From Sedimentisphaerales bacterium (GTDB taxonomy: Bacteria > Planctomycetota > Phycisphaerae > Sedimentisphaerales > SG8-4), in assembly GCA_016928975.1 (NCBI GenBank), contig JAFGJR010000163.1, positions 1-24,515 of the forward strand: DNA of 24,515 bases. Reading direction: 5' to 3'. The translations under genes and the position numbers were made by a program. The notes beneath the pieces are model-generated. The model had not been told where the DNA came from, ran no database searches, and worked only from the letters and a program-made list of their open reading frames with translations. Positions 8,005 to 16,932 of this stretch are shown one piece after another (position 1 is the first letter of the stretch; each line of letters begins with the position of its first letter).

Positions 8005-11000
8005 ATGAATAAGAATCTGGTGCCGAAGTCTCTCTTCATCGTTCTCTTGATAGCCGCGGCGATATGGACGCTGTACCCGCCGAGCCAGACGCTCAAACCC
8101 GGTATCGACCTGGCCGGCGGAACGAGCTTGATCTACGCCATCGACACCCAGGGCCTTGGCGCCGAGGGACAGCGGGACCTCGCGCAGAAGATGATCACCG
8201 TTCTGCGACGGCGTATCGACCCGGCGAACATTCAGAACCTCGTCTGGCGGCCCCAGGGCAACACGCGATTCGAGATCCAGATGCCTCTGGCGAGCAAAGA
8301 CACGCAGGACAAGCGCCAGGAGTATGAGACGGCGCTGAACGACCTGCTCGCCCGCAACGTGAATGCCGCAACGATCATGCGCTCGCTCCAGCAGCCTCTG
8401 GAGCAGAGGGCGGAAACCTCCAAGAAGATCGCCCAGGATGACCCGAATCGGCTGAAGATTCTTGAGAACCTCGCCACCATCCACGACGAGCGACAGGCGT
8501 TGCAGCAGAAGAGGGATGGCCTGTACGCGAAGATCAGTGATACGGAGAAGAAGATATCGGAGGCCGGCCTGAAGCTGGATCGGATCCAGGAGAACAGGCG
8601 AGACTGGGCCAAGCTCAACGACGAGCAGCTCAAGAACACCCTCACCGACTTCCTCGGCTCGGAGGAGCAGACTGGATTGCTCACGGACTACGTCCGGACA
8701 CAAACCGAGCTGATGGGCATTCTGAGCCAGCTCACGGATGAAGCCGGGCTCAACGACCGGTACGACGAGGCCAAACGAGAGCTGGATCGGCTCAACCTGA
8801 CGCAAGATCAGATCGACTACGTTCTGGAGATGTCTGCGAGTTCGCCCACTCGCGTGACGGGCATAGCCAAGCTCAAGGCGGAATTCCCGGACCGCGCCGC
8901 TCAGATCGACAGGGCCGTCGTCGCATACGACAATTACCGGCAATACCAGGGCCGGCTCGACGATCCGAGCGACCTGCGTCGTATGCTCAAAGGCGCTGGC
9001 ATCCTGGAATTCCGCATCCTGCCCACGCGCGATCGCACGGAACTGAGCGCGGCGGAGATCGAGCGGTACACGCAGGCTCTGACCGAGAAGGGTCCCAAGT
9101 ACGCGTCCGACACAAGCTACGTCTGGGTCGAGATCGAGAATATGGAGGAATGGCACACCCTCAACTCGGTCGTGGGCAAGTTCGGCGACAAGTACTACGT
9201 CCTGGCCAGCAACCGGCCGGACGAGAAGATGCTCCACGACGCCACCGGGCGCGACTGGAAGCTGGACAACTCCTACCCCACCAACGACGAGATGGGACGA
9301 AGGGCTATTGGATTCCACCTCGACGTCAAGGGCGGCAACCTGTTCTGGAACATCACACGGAAAAACGGCGGCCGGCCTCTCGCCATCCTGCTCGATGATA
9401 TCGCCATCTCTGCACCGGAGATCAATCCCGAAAGGCCGATCGGGCAGAGCGGCATCATCATGGGGACCTTCACGCAGACGCAAGTCGCGGATATGGTCAA
9501 CAAGCTCAATGCCGGCTCCCTGCCCGCCCGGCTGATCGAGCAGCCGATCTCTGAGAGAGTCATCGGACCGTCGATCGGAGCCGACAACCTCGCCAAAGGC
9601 ATCCGCTCGGGCATCATCGGTCTGGCGCTGGTCATCAGCTTCATGATTGTCTACTACTTCATCGGCGGTTCGATCGCCGACGTGGCCCTGCTGCTGAACC
9701 TCCTGTTCACACTGGCCATCATGGCCGGGATTCGATCCACGTTCACCCTGCCGGGCATCGCCGGCTTCATCCTGACGATCGGCATGAGCGTCGACGCCAA
9801 CGTGCTGATCTTCGAGAGAATCCGCGAGGAGCAGGAGCGCGGAGCGGGGATCACCACGGCCATCAAGAACGGCTATCAACGGGCCTTCAGCGCCATTTTC
9901 GACTCCAACCTGACGACGATCCTCACGGCGGCGATCCTCTATTACGTCGCATCGGAGGATGTGAAAGGCTTCGCCATCGTACTGATGCTCGGCATCGGCG
10001 CCAGCATGTTCACTGCAATCTATGTGACGCGCGTGGTCTTCGACATCCTGATCTCCAGGCGCATCCTCAAAGATCGCTTGATGATGCTCCGCCTCATTCG
10101 CACGCCGAACATCGACTGGATGGGCCTGCGACCGGCGTTCTATGCGATCTCAGCCGTCCTCGTCTTTGGCGGCCTGATTCTGTTCTTCGCCCGCGACAAG
10201 TCCAAGTACGACATCGAGTTGACCGGCGGCACGAGCGTTCAGATCAATCTGAAGGACGACGTGTCGCTCACCCGTCAGAATGTCGAGGATCGTGTCGTGC
10301 AGATCGGCCAGCAGTTGAAGAATTCCGATCTGCAAACGGTCAGCGTGTATAGCGTCGGCGAGCCGAAGCCGGGTTCCTCCGGCAGCGAGAAGATCTACGA
10401 TCAGTACGAGATCACCACGCCGGCCACGAACACGCTGCAGACGACGCTCACACTGAGTCAGGGCAGCGAGCAGACCGCCGAGGCCGTGAGAGCGGTTGTC
10501 CACAAGGTGGTGATCCAAAAGGCGTATGATCTGGGCGACATCGACGTCGCCGCCGGCGGCAACAGGTCTTTCGTCGTCACAACCAACCGCGTGAACCCGA
10601 CCGCAATGCAGGCCGCACTGAAGGGAGCTTTCCCGGATGCCCAGGTTTCCGAGTCCACAGTCAATGAAGTCGTCAGCGACGCCGTCCGCAAGGCCTTCGA
10701 GGGGCAACTGGAAATCCAGCAGAACCTCCAGCCGACGATTACGTCGACGCAGAAGATCACGAACGCGACCGTCGACACCTATCCTGAGCTTGCCGACTAC
10801 GTGGGTGGGATCAAGATGGATGTCGGTCTCAGCAGACCTGCGTCGCTTCAGGAGATCGACCAGCGGCTCAAGGATTTGCGATTCCGGCCCGACACGCAGG
10901 ACCTGGCGTGGTATCCGTACCAGATTTTTGGCACCGACCTCAAGCCCCTGGAGCCGAACCAGCCGGCAAGCGCATTCACGTTCGTCAGCGTTCAGCCGGA

Positions 11001-11691
11001 AGCCGGGCTGCGGGAGCTGACCCCGGACGAATGGACCCAGTTCACTGACAACGAAAAGGCAAGAGTCCTGCAAGCGGCGCAGAGGGAGACCTCTCTGCCG
11101 CGCGTGACTCAGATCGATCCCTTCATTGGGGCCGAGGCTCGGACGCGAGCCATCATTTCCATCGTACTGTCGCTGGCCGCCATCGTGGCCTACATTTGGA
11201 TACGGTTCGGCACGCTCCGGTTCGGCTTGGCCGCCATCGCCGCGCTGTTCCACGATGTATCGACGGCCCTGGGCGCCATCGCCGCCTCGGCGTTCCTGGC
11301 GAAGACCGCCATTGGCCAGGCGCTGCTCATCGGCGACTTCCGGATCAACGGCACGGTCATTGCGGCCATCCTGACGCTGCTCGGATACTCGCTAAACGAC
11401 ACCATCGTCGTATTCGACCGAATCCGTGAAAACCGCCGGAGAGTGCAGTTGACGCCGCAATCGGTGACGAACAGCATCAACCAGACACTGTCGCGAACCC
11501 TCATTACAGGGATCACGACGATGATGGTCGTGCTCGTAATGTACATCTTCGGCGGCCCGGGGCTGCGAGGATTCAACTTCGTGATCTTCCTCGGCCTGGT
11601 CGTCGGTACGTATTCCTCGGTTGCCATCGCTGCCCCTCTGCTGCTGGTCCGCACGGGCAAGGACCGGGAATCCGAGAAGATGGCCGCTTGA
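8005..11691 (+). CDS. secDF: SecD-SecF fusion protein translocase subunit
   Basis: 1228 residues from the ATG at 8005 (AGGA 8 bases upstream). SecDF uses the proton gradient to help pull exported proteins through SecYEG. The SecD half runs to about residue 690: first helix 9-24, the KPGIDLAGGT motif (32-40), the P1 domain, helices from about 533, and the conserved TIGMSVDANVLIFERIREE (591-609) carrying the essential Asp. The SecF half starts at about 703 with a helix at 711-729, then DIELTGGTSVQ, and ends with LGYSLNDTIVVFDRIREN and several helices. Two oddities: a ~210-residue charged, mostly helical insertion (about 100-310, coiled-coil-like) inside SecD P1, and an enlarged SecF periplasmic domain (~730-1045). 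Fused SecDF proteins occur in several phyla, including planctomycetes. This one is much longer than the ~750-residue Bacillus fusion. Confidence 0.95.
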   Translation: MNKNLVPKSLFIVLLIAAAIWTLYPPSQTLKPGIDLAGGTSLIYAIDTQGLGAEGQRDLAQKMITVLRRRIDPANIQNLVWRPQGNTRFEIQMPLASKDTQDKRQEYETALNDLLARNVNAATIMRSLQQPLEQRAETSKKIAQDDPNRLKILENLATIHDERQALQQKRDGLYAKISDTEKKISEAGLKLDRIQENRRDWAKLNDEQLKNTLTDFLGSEEQTGLLTDYVRTQTELMGILSQLTDEAGLNDRYDEAKRELDRLNLTQDQIDYVLEMSASSPTRVTGIAKLKAEFPDRAAQIDRAVVAYDNYRQYQGRLDDPSDLRRMLKGAGILEFRILPTRDRTELSAAEIERYTQALTEKGPKYASDTSYVWVEIENMEEWHTLNSVVGKFGDKYYVLASNRPDEKMLHDATGRDWKLDNSYPTNDEMGRRAIGFHLDVKGGNLFWNITRKNGGRPLAILLDDIAISAPEINPERPIGQSGIIMGTFTQTQVADMVNKLNAGSLPARLIEQPISERVIGPSIGADNLAKGIRSGIIGLALVISFMIVYYFIGGSIADVALLLNLLFTLAIMAGIRSTFTLPGIAGFILTIGMSVDANVLIFERIREEQERGAGITTAIKNGYQRAFSAIFDSNLTTILTAAILYYVASEDVKGFAIVLMLGIGASMFTAIYVTRVVFDILISRRILKDRLMMLRLIRTPNIDWMGLRPAFYAISAVLVFGGLILFFARDKSKYDIELTGGTSVQINLKDDVSLTRQNVEDRVVQIGQQLKNSDLQTVSVYSVGEPKPGSSGSEKIYDQYEITTPATNTLQTTLTLSQGSEQTAEAVRAVVHKVVIQKAYDLGDIDVAAGGNRSFVVTTNRVNPTAMQAALKGAFPDAQVSESTVNEVVSDAVRKAFEGQLEIQQNLQPTITSTQKITNATVDTYPELADYVGGIKMDVGLSRPASLQEIDQRLKDLRFRPDTQDLAWYPYQIFGTDLKPLEPNQPASAFTFVSVQPEAGLRELTPDEWTQFTDNEKARVLQAAQRETSLPRVTQIDPFIGAEARTRAIISIVLSLAAIVAYIWIRFGTLRFGLAAIAALFHDVSTALGAIAASAFLAKTAIGQALLIGDFRINGTVIAAILTLLGYSLNDTIVVFDRIRENRRRVQLTPQSVTNSINQTLSRTLITGITTMMVVLVMYIFGGPGLRGFNFVIFLGLVVGTYSSVAIAAPLLLVRTGKDRESEKMAA

Positions 11692-11707
11692 GCTATATGG
11701 CGGACGT

Positions 11708-12193
11708 ATGGGCAAGGATTACAGAATCGGACTGGCATCCGGCTTGGCCGTAGCGGTGATCGCCCTCGTGTGGGTGGCGACCCGACCAAGTCTCAGCCCG
11801 GAGGCCAGGATGCCTCGGCCGTCGCAGGCAACGCCTCTCAACCCAGGGGTAGGGTTCGCTGACCGTCAACCGGCGGAGACCAGCCCCGATCGGCCAGCCT
11901 CGGGCACGCCATCTCCGCCGGGCAATGTCGCCGGCTCCACGGCGTCGGACCGCCGAGCCGCCGCACCCGCTCCGCAGTCGGACGGGGGGCCGGACCTGAC
12001 GATCTACGAAAAGACCGAGAAGATCAAAACGACCAGGTTTCACATTGTGCGGAGAGACGAGACGCTGTCAGCCATCTCGCAGCAGTACTATGGCACGCCG
12101 AACAAATGGCCGAAGATCGTCGAGGCCAACAAGGCCGTCGTCAAGGACCCCAGCAAGCTCCAACCGGGAACAAAACTGATCATCCCGGAATAG
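11708..12193 (+). CDS. LysM-domain membrane-anchored protein
   Basis: 161 residues from the ATG at 11708, 16 bases after secDF stops, so likely its last operon partner. Residues 7-25 are a hydrophobic signal or anchor (LASGLAVAVIALVWVATRP). Residues about 27-105 are Pro/Ser/Ala-rich and probably disordered. Residues about 110-160 are one LysM domain: FHIVRRDETLSAISQQYYGT, then NKWPKIVEANKAVVKDPSKL and QPGTKLIIPE. LysM binds the N-acetylglucosamine backbone of peptidoglycan. No catalytic domain follows, so it is a wall-binding or scaffold protein rather than a hydrolase. Its role beside the Sec genes is unknown. Confidence 0.85.
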   Translation: MGKDYRIGLASGLAVAVIALVWVATRPSLSPEARMPRPSQATPLNPGVGFADRQPAETSPDRPASGTPSPPGNVAGSTASDRRAAAPAPQSDGGPDLTIYEKTEKIKTTRFHIVRRDETLSAISQQYYGTPNKWPKIVEANKAVVKDPSKLQPGTKLIIPE

Positions 12194-12219
12194 TACGTCA
12201 GGTGCTGCCCGCCGATCAC

Positions 12220-12333
12220 CAGACTTGCGGCGTCGAGCGCGACGGAAACAAACAGTTGGACCACCTGCCGGGCCAGGCTCTCCGGATCGCAAGCGATCTG
12301 CACATTCGGTTCGCACCGTGCGGTCGTCTGCAT
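12220..12333 (-). pseudogene. Possible N-terminal fragment of a 6-phosphogluconolactonase/GlcN6P-isomerase-like gene
   Basis: On the minus strand, from an ATG at 12333, the frame reads NVQIACDPESLARQVVQLF and continues VSVALDAA. This resembles the first ~35 residues of 6-phosphogluconolactonase-family proteins (pattern V.I..D.E.LA......F...A..A). The expected glycine-rich sugar-phosphate loop (SGGSTP-type) does not follow. The frame instead runs into the antisense of the LysM gene. It lies 73 bases downstream of the PII-like gene on the same strand, so it may be the stump of a former operon member cut by a rearrangement. The match is from memory of the family pattern over a short stretch, so confidence is low. 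Confidence 0.3.
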
Positions 12334-12406
12334 CAACGTCGATCCGCCTGAATCCCTCCACGACCCCAGTGTATGACTCGGACGCCGGGACCTGAGACTC
12401 AAGCCG

Positions 12407-12697
12407 CTACGTAGTATCCTCGATTTCCCACAGGAAGGCTTTGACTCCCTCCGAGCCATACGTCAGTCTCATCCTGCGAACGCCATCCATGGCGGATCGG
12501 GCCTGCTCGTCGTTGACGACAACCAGGGTCCCGCTATTGACGCCCGGCCACACCTCCGTGTTCAAGTGCGGCTCACTGACCTGTCCCCGGCCCACCACCT
12601 CAGGGAACTTCGTGTAACACTCGATTCCGACCGACTTCAACAGGTCGTTGACCTCGGCCTCGATGGCGGCGTTGTGTACGATCAGAACGGCTTTCAC
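12407..12697 (-). CDS. Small PII-like protein attached to the RND operon
   Basis: 96 residues from a GTG at 12697, 9 bases after the RND pump stop; it is the last intact gene of the efflux operon. The sequence starts MKAVLIVHNAAIEAEVNDLL, then GIECYTKFPEVVGRG, LNTEVWPGVNSGTLVVVND and a final beta-strand. This matches the ferredoxin-like beta-alpha-beta PII-type fold of small proteins that often accompany RND pumps. In PII proteins the long T-loop between strands 2 and 3 contacts a partner; here the equivalent stretch is about residues 33-55. It is likely cytoplasmic and could sense a ligand or modulate the pump. It lacks the GlnB uridylylation tyrosine context, so it is not a nitrogen regulator GlnB/GlnK. 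Confidence 0.6.
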   Translation of the reverse strand: MKAVLIVHNAAIEAEVNDLLKSVGIECYTKFPEVVGRGQVSEPHLNTEVWPGVNSGTLVVVNDEQARSAMDGVRRMRLTYGSEGVKAFLWEIEDTT

Positions 12698-12706
12698 GGA
12701 TTGTCT

Positions 12707-15700
12707 CTACTTCATATCAGAAATCTTCACGCCTTCAAACAGGCTGTAGAGCGTCGGCATCAGAACCAGCGTGATGAGAGTGCTGAGGGTCATGCCGCCG
12801 ATGCTGGCGACGGCAAACGGCCCCCAGATCTCCGATCCGGCGCCACGCGAGAAGACCAGTGGCGTCACGGCCAGCAGCGTGGTCAGCGTCGTGCTCAGGA
12901 TCGGCCGCAGCCGGCTGCGCCCTCCCTCCATGATCGCCGTCAACGTGTCGTAGCCTCGCTGGCGAAGAATCCCGATGTAGCTGACCAGAACGATCCCATT
13001 GTTGACCACCAGGCCGATCAGCAGAATCAACGAGATGAACGTCACGATGCTCATGGGGATGCCGGTCAGCGCCAGGACCATCGTCACTCCGACGATACCG
13101 AACGGCACCGACAGGAAGATGATGAACGGATCGCGGTACGACTCGAACTGGGAGGCCATCACCATGTAGACCAGGACCATGCCCAGCGCCGTGGCGATGA
13201 TCAACAGGCGAAAGGCGTCCTGTCTCTGTTCTTCCGCTCCGCCGATCCTGTACGTGAACCCCGGCGGCGCCGGGACCCCTCCGATGGCCGCCCGCACGTC
13301 CTTCGCCACGGAGCCCAGATCACGTCCACGGACCTGACCGGACACCGTGACGTAACGAGCCTGGTCCTTTCGCTCGATCCGAGACGGGCCCACTCCCGGC
13401 TCCATCCGGGCGAAGTTTGCCAGACAGACCTGTCCGCCCAACGGCGTGTTCATGTAGACATCGCGCAGGTCCTGAATCCTCTGCCGGTCTTCAGGCCGCA
13501 GCCGGATCCTGACGTCGTACTCCTCTCCGCCCTCGCGATACCGGGTAGCGGTGGTTCCGGCGAACATGGCTTCCACGGTCTTGCCGATCGTGCGCACGTC
13601 CAGTCCCAGTCGGGCAGCCTTCTCCCGGTCCACAACAATCCTGATCTCCGGCTTCTCCTCCTTACGGCTGATCGTGACATCCTCGACCCCTTTCACCTGA
13701 CTGATCACGCTCTTCACGCGCTCGGCGTAGGCAACACCCCGGTCTACATCGTGGCCATACAGCTCGATCGACAGCGCCCCGCCGGTGCCAAAGATCATCT
13801 CCTCGAAGGGGTCGCGAACATCGTAACGGACGGTCGTGTCGGGCAATCGGTCCATGACGGGCCGCACCCGTTCAATGATCTCCTGGGGAGAGGCCTTGCG
13901 TTTCTTTTTGTCCGCCAGCTTGATGAACAGCAGTCCCGTGTACGTCTCCATGTCGCCGGCCATCTCCTCGGCGCCCGCCTCGTCCACCACGCCCCACCGC
14001 ACATACACATCCCGGCTTTCCGGCACCCGACCACTCACGATCTCGGCCATCTGCTGACCGACCAATCCGGTCCGCTCGTACCGCGTCCCCACAGGCAGCT
14101 CGAACGCGATCTGCAACTGGTTCTGGTCCTCCCGCGGGAAAAACTCCCGTCCGACGAACATGGTCAGCCCCAGACACCACAGGAAGATCAGCGCGCAGGA
14201 CCCAAGCACCGTCTTGCGATTGCGAAGCGACCAGGCCAACAATCGGCTGTACCGGCCTTCGATCCAGGTGAGGATCCGCTCTCCCCATCGATAGAACAAG
14301 CCGAGACCGGAGACCCGGCCCCGCTCCTCGCCTTTGAGGAGCTTCGAACACAGCATCGGCACGAGCATCAACGACGTCAACAACGAGGCGACAAGCGACA
14401 TCGTGACGATCATGGCGAACTGCCCGAAGATGATCCGCGTGATGCCGCCAACAAACATGATCGGCACGAAAATGGCCACCGTCGTCAGCGTGGACGCTAT
14501 CACGGCCACGCCTACTTCGTTTGTGCCGTGGATGGCGCTTTCGCGGGCCCTCTGCCCTTTCTGGCGATGCCGGTGGATATTGTCCACGACCACGATCGCG
14601 GCATCCACCACCTCCCCCACGGCGACGGCCAGAGCCGCCAGGCTCGTCGTGTTGACCGTGTAGCCGGCCAGGTACATCAGCAGGAACGTGATGATCAGCG
14701 AGGTCGGGACGGAGGTCGCCACGATCAGGCTCGCCCGGAAGCTGCCCACGAAGAACAGGATCACGAAGAAGACGAACAGGATGGCCCAGAGAACGTTGCT
14801 GCGCAAGTTGTGGACGGAAGCCATGATGAACTCGGAGCTATCCACGACGACGTTGACCTGCACATCCGGCGGCAGCGCAGGCTGGATCTCTTTCAGCTTG
14901 GCGTGAACGGCCCGAGAGACCTCTACAGTGTTGCCGCCGCTCTGCTTTTGAACGAAGACGGCCATCGCCCGCTCGCCGTTGAGCCGGACGTCGTAGGTCC
15001 GCTCCTTGAAGAAATCCTTGATCTCGGCAATGTCATTCAGCTTGACGGGGACTCCCCCGGGCGCCGCCACGATGACCTCACCGACCTCCTCCGGGCTGGC
15101 GAACTCCTCGGGCATGCGCAGGACGAAATCCTTGTGTCCGGAACGGATATTGCCGCCGGGCACGCTGACGTTCTGAGAGGCGAGGATCGGGAGGAGCTGG
15201 CCGAGCGAGAGATTCAACGACGCGAGCCGGTCCTGGCTCACCTCGACGCGGACCTGCCGTTGCAGTCCCCCGTACATGGCGGCGGCGGCCACTCCGTCGA
15301 CCCGCTTCAAAGGATCGGCGATCTGGTCCTCCACGATCTTCTCCAGACGCGGATAGCTGTCCCCGGCCGAGATCCCGACAATCATGATCGGGAACATGTC
15401 CACGTTGAATTTGAAGACGACCGGCGTCTCGGCCTCCTCCGGCAGATGCTCCTTGACCATGTCGAGCTTCTCCCGCACGTCGTTGGCCGCCTCATCGATG
15501 TTCTCGCCCCAGTCGAACTTCAGCGTCACCGACGACACTCCCTCCTTGGAGACGGACAACACCTCGTCGACGTGCGAAATCGTGCTGAGCACATCCTCAA
15601 TCGGTTTGGTAAGGAGCGTCTCGATCTCCTCCGGTCCCGCTCCCTCGTAGCGGGTGACGATGGAGATCGCCGGGATTTCGATATTGGGCAGCAGGTCGAT

Positions 15701-15799
15701 CCCCAGCAGGCTCAGCGACGCCACGCCCAGCACCACCATGGCGACGAAAATCATCAGCGTCGTCACGGGCTTATTGACGGAGAACTGGGCAAGCCTCAT
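12707..15799 (-). CDS. RND efflux pump permease (AcrB/HAE1-type)
   Basis: 1030 residues from the ATG at 15799, which overlaps the adaptor stop by ATGA. This is the inner-membrane, proton-driven pump of a tripartite exporter. It shows the typical start (FSVNKPVTTLMIFVAMVVLG, helix 1), two large periplasmic loops, and a duplicated 6-helix layout. TM4 reads GEVVDAAIVVVDNIHRH, with one proton-relay Asp (Asp399) where AcrB has two adjacent (Asp407/408). The second is Ala, as in heavy-metal-type and some HAE1 pumps. The paired second-half motif GLVVNNGIVLVSYI is intact. Length matches the family (~1030-1050). The substrate cannot be told: the overall look is drug/hydrophobe (HAE) rather than metal, since no methionine relay was noticed. 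Confidence 0.93.
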   Translation of the reverse strand: MRLAQFSVNKPVTTLMIFVAMVVLGVASLSLLGIDLLPNIEIPAISIVTRYEGAGPEEIETLLTKPIEDVLSTISHVDEVLSVSKEGVSSVTLKFDWGENIDEAANDVREKLDMVKEHLPEEAETPVVFKFNVDMFPIMIVGISAGDSYPRLEKIVEDQIADPLKRVDGVAAAAMYGGLQRQVRVEVSQDRLASLNLSLGQLLPILASQNVSVPGGNIRSGHKDFVLRMPEEFASPEEVGEVIVAAPGGVPVKLNDIAEIKDFFKERTYDVRLNGERAMAVFVQKQSGGNTVEVSRAVHAKLKEIQPALPPDVQVNVVVDSSEFIMASVHNLRSNVLWAILFVFFVILFFVGSFRASLIVATSVPTSLIITFLLMYLAGYTVNTTSLAALAVAVGEVVDAAIVVVDNIHRHRQKGQRARESAIHGTNEVGVAVIASTLTTVAIFVPIMFVGGITRIIFGQFAMIVTMSLVASLLTSLMLVPMLCSKLLKGEERGRVSGLGLFYRWGERILTWIEGRYSRLLAWSLRNRKTVLGSCALIFLWCLGLTMFVGREFFPREDQNQLQIAFELPVGTRYERTGLVGQQMAEIVSGRVPESRDVYVRWGVVDEAGAEEMAGDMETYTGLLFIKLADKKKRKASPQEIIERVRPVMDRLPDTTVRYDVRDPFEEMIFGTGGALSIELYGHDVDRGVAYAERVKSVISQVKGVEDVTISRKEEKPEIRIVVDREKAARLGLDVRTIGKTVEAMFAGTTATRYREGGEEYDVRIRLRPEDRQRIQDLRDVYMNTPLGGQVCLANFARMEPGVGPSRIERKDQARYVTVSGQVRGRDLGSVAKDVRAAIGGVPAPPGFTYRIGGAEEQRQDAFRLLIIATALGMVLVYMVMASQFESYRDPFIIFLSVPFGIVGVTMVLALTGIPMSIVTFISLILLIGLVVNNGIVLVSYIGILRQRGYDTLTAIMEGGRSRLRPILSTTLTTLLAVTPLVFSRGAGSEIWGPFAVASIGGMTLSTLITLVLMPTLYSLFEGVKISDMK

Positions 15800-16932
15800 T
15801 GGATATCCTCGAGCCGCACGATCTCGACGGCAGAGTCGTCGGCGAGGCGATGCATGCCGTTGACGATGAGACTCTCACCGGGTTGCAGGCCGTCTGTGAT
15901 CTCGCAGTGCGGGCCGTCCGTGAGCCCGATTTCCACGATGCGTTTTCTCGCACGGCCACCTTCCGCCACGTAGACGTAAGGGGCGTCAATCTTGCCGCCG
16001 AGAACGACATCGCGTGCAACGACAACCGCCTCGTCCCTGTGACCGAGGACCAGCTTCACGTGCGCAAACATGCCCGGCCGAAGCGACAGATCGTCGTTCG
16101 CCAGCCGAATCTCCACCCGGAGAGTATGAGTCTGTTCATCGAGAGTGGGATAGACGCAGTAGACGTTCGCCTCGAACACGCGCTCGGCGAACGCGTCCAC
16201 GGCGATCTTCACGGGCATGCCCTGGCAGACCTGGGACGAATACCGCTCCGGGGCCGCGACCAGCAGTCTCACCATCTTGATATCGGCAAGGCTGACGATC
16301 CGCTGACCCTGGGCAACCAGGTTGCCTTCGTCAATGTACCTGGCGGTGACAACGCCGTTGAGGGGAGAGATGATCGTGGATTCGCGAAGACTGACCTGGG
16401 CCAGCTCAAGGTTCGCCCTGGCCAGGCTCAAACCCGCTGCCGCCAGCTCGGAGGCAGTGATTGCCTGGTCTCTCGCCTGCTCGGTGACCGAGCCGCTCTC
16501 AAACAGCCCGATGATCCGTTGACTCTCTCGCCGGGCCTCGGCCAACTGCACCTGCCTGGCTTTGACTTCGGCCTCCGCGGCAGCCACCTGCGCCAGATGC
16601 ATATCGTGGTCAATGACGGCCAGCGGCTGTCCCTGCGTGACGGACAGGCCGACATCGACGGCCTGCCGGTTGCCGTCCTGCATCGTCACCGACAACGACT
16701 CGATCCGGCCGGCGACCTTCGAGGCCACCTCCACACGCTGGTTCGCCGCGATCATGCCCGTCAGCTCGAGCGTCTGCTCGATGGCCGACGTGGCGACCGG
16801 CTCGACTTCGACGGGCACAGGCCGCACGTCAGGAGACGATTCCACCGGCCTGTGCGCCAAGCCCAGCCAGAACGTGCCTGACACCACGGCCATGGCCGCA
16901 ATCCAGTACACTCCCCGGCTAACCATTCTCAT
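15796..16932 (-). CDS. RND periplasmic adaptor subunit (HlyD/AcrA-like)
   Basis: 378 residues from the ATG at 16932. AGGAG sits 8 bases upstream of it, inside the end of the outer-membrane-factor gene, so the two genes overlap by 14 bases. An N-terminal hydrophobic anchor (about 7-25) leads to a split lipoyl domain (VEVASKVAGRIESL ... STIISPLNGVVTARYIDEGN) flanking an alpha-hairpin (about 105-170, ARQVQLAEARRESQRIIGLF). Beta-barrel and membrane-proximal domains follow. No lipobox cysteine is seen, so it is anchored by the helix. It bridges pump and outer-membrane channel. The stop codon overlaps the pump start (ATGA), typical of coupled adaptor-pump pairs. Confidence 0.92.
   Translation of the reverse strand: MRMVSRGVYWIAAMAVVSGTFWLGLAHRPVESSPDVRPVPVEVEPVATSAIEQTLELTGMIAANQRVEVASKVAGRIESLSVTMQDGNRQAVDVGLSVTQGQPLAVIDHDMHLAQVAAAEAEVKARQVQLAEARRESQRIIGLFESGSVTEQARDQAITASELAAAGLSLARANLELAQVSLRESTIISPLNGVVTARYIDEGNLVAQGQRIVSLADIKMVRLLVAAPERYSSQVCQGMPVKIAVDAFAERVFEANVYCVYPTLDEQTHTLRVEIRLANDDLSLRPGMFAHVKLVLGHRDEAVVVARDVVLGGKIDAPYVYVAEGGRARKRIVEIGLTDGPHCEITDGLQPGESLIVNGMHRLADDSAVEIVRLEDIQ

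Noticed and set aside
7489..9879. 796-codon minus-strand open frame opposite yajC and secDF
   Set aside because: Antisense to genes with unmistakable family motifs; no domain or ribosome-binding support.
12285..12298. GATCGCAAGCGATC palindrome
   Set aside because: Lies within the possible coding remnant, has no promoter near it, and is likely chance.
12566..15973. Very long + strand open frame opposite the RND pump
   Set aside because: It is antisense to a clearly recognisable pump and adaptor. Its product is Arg/His/Asp-rich without domain text. High-GC codon bias opens such frames by default.
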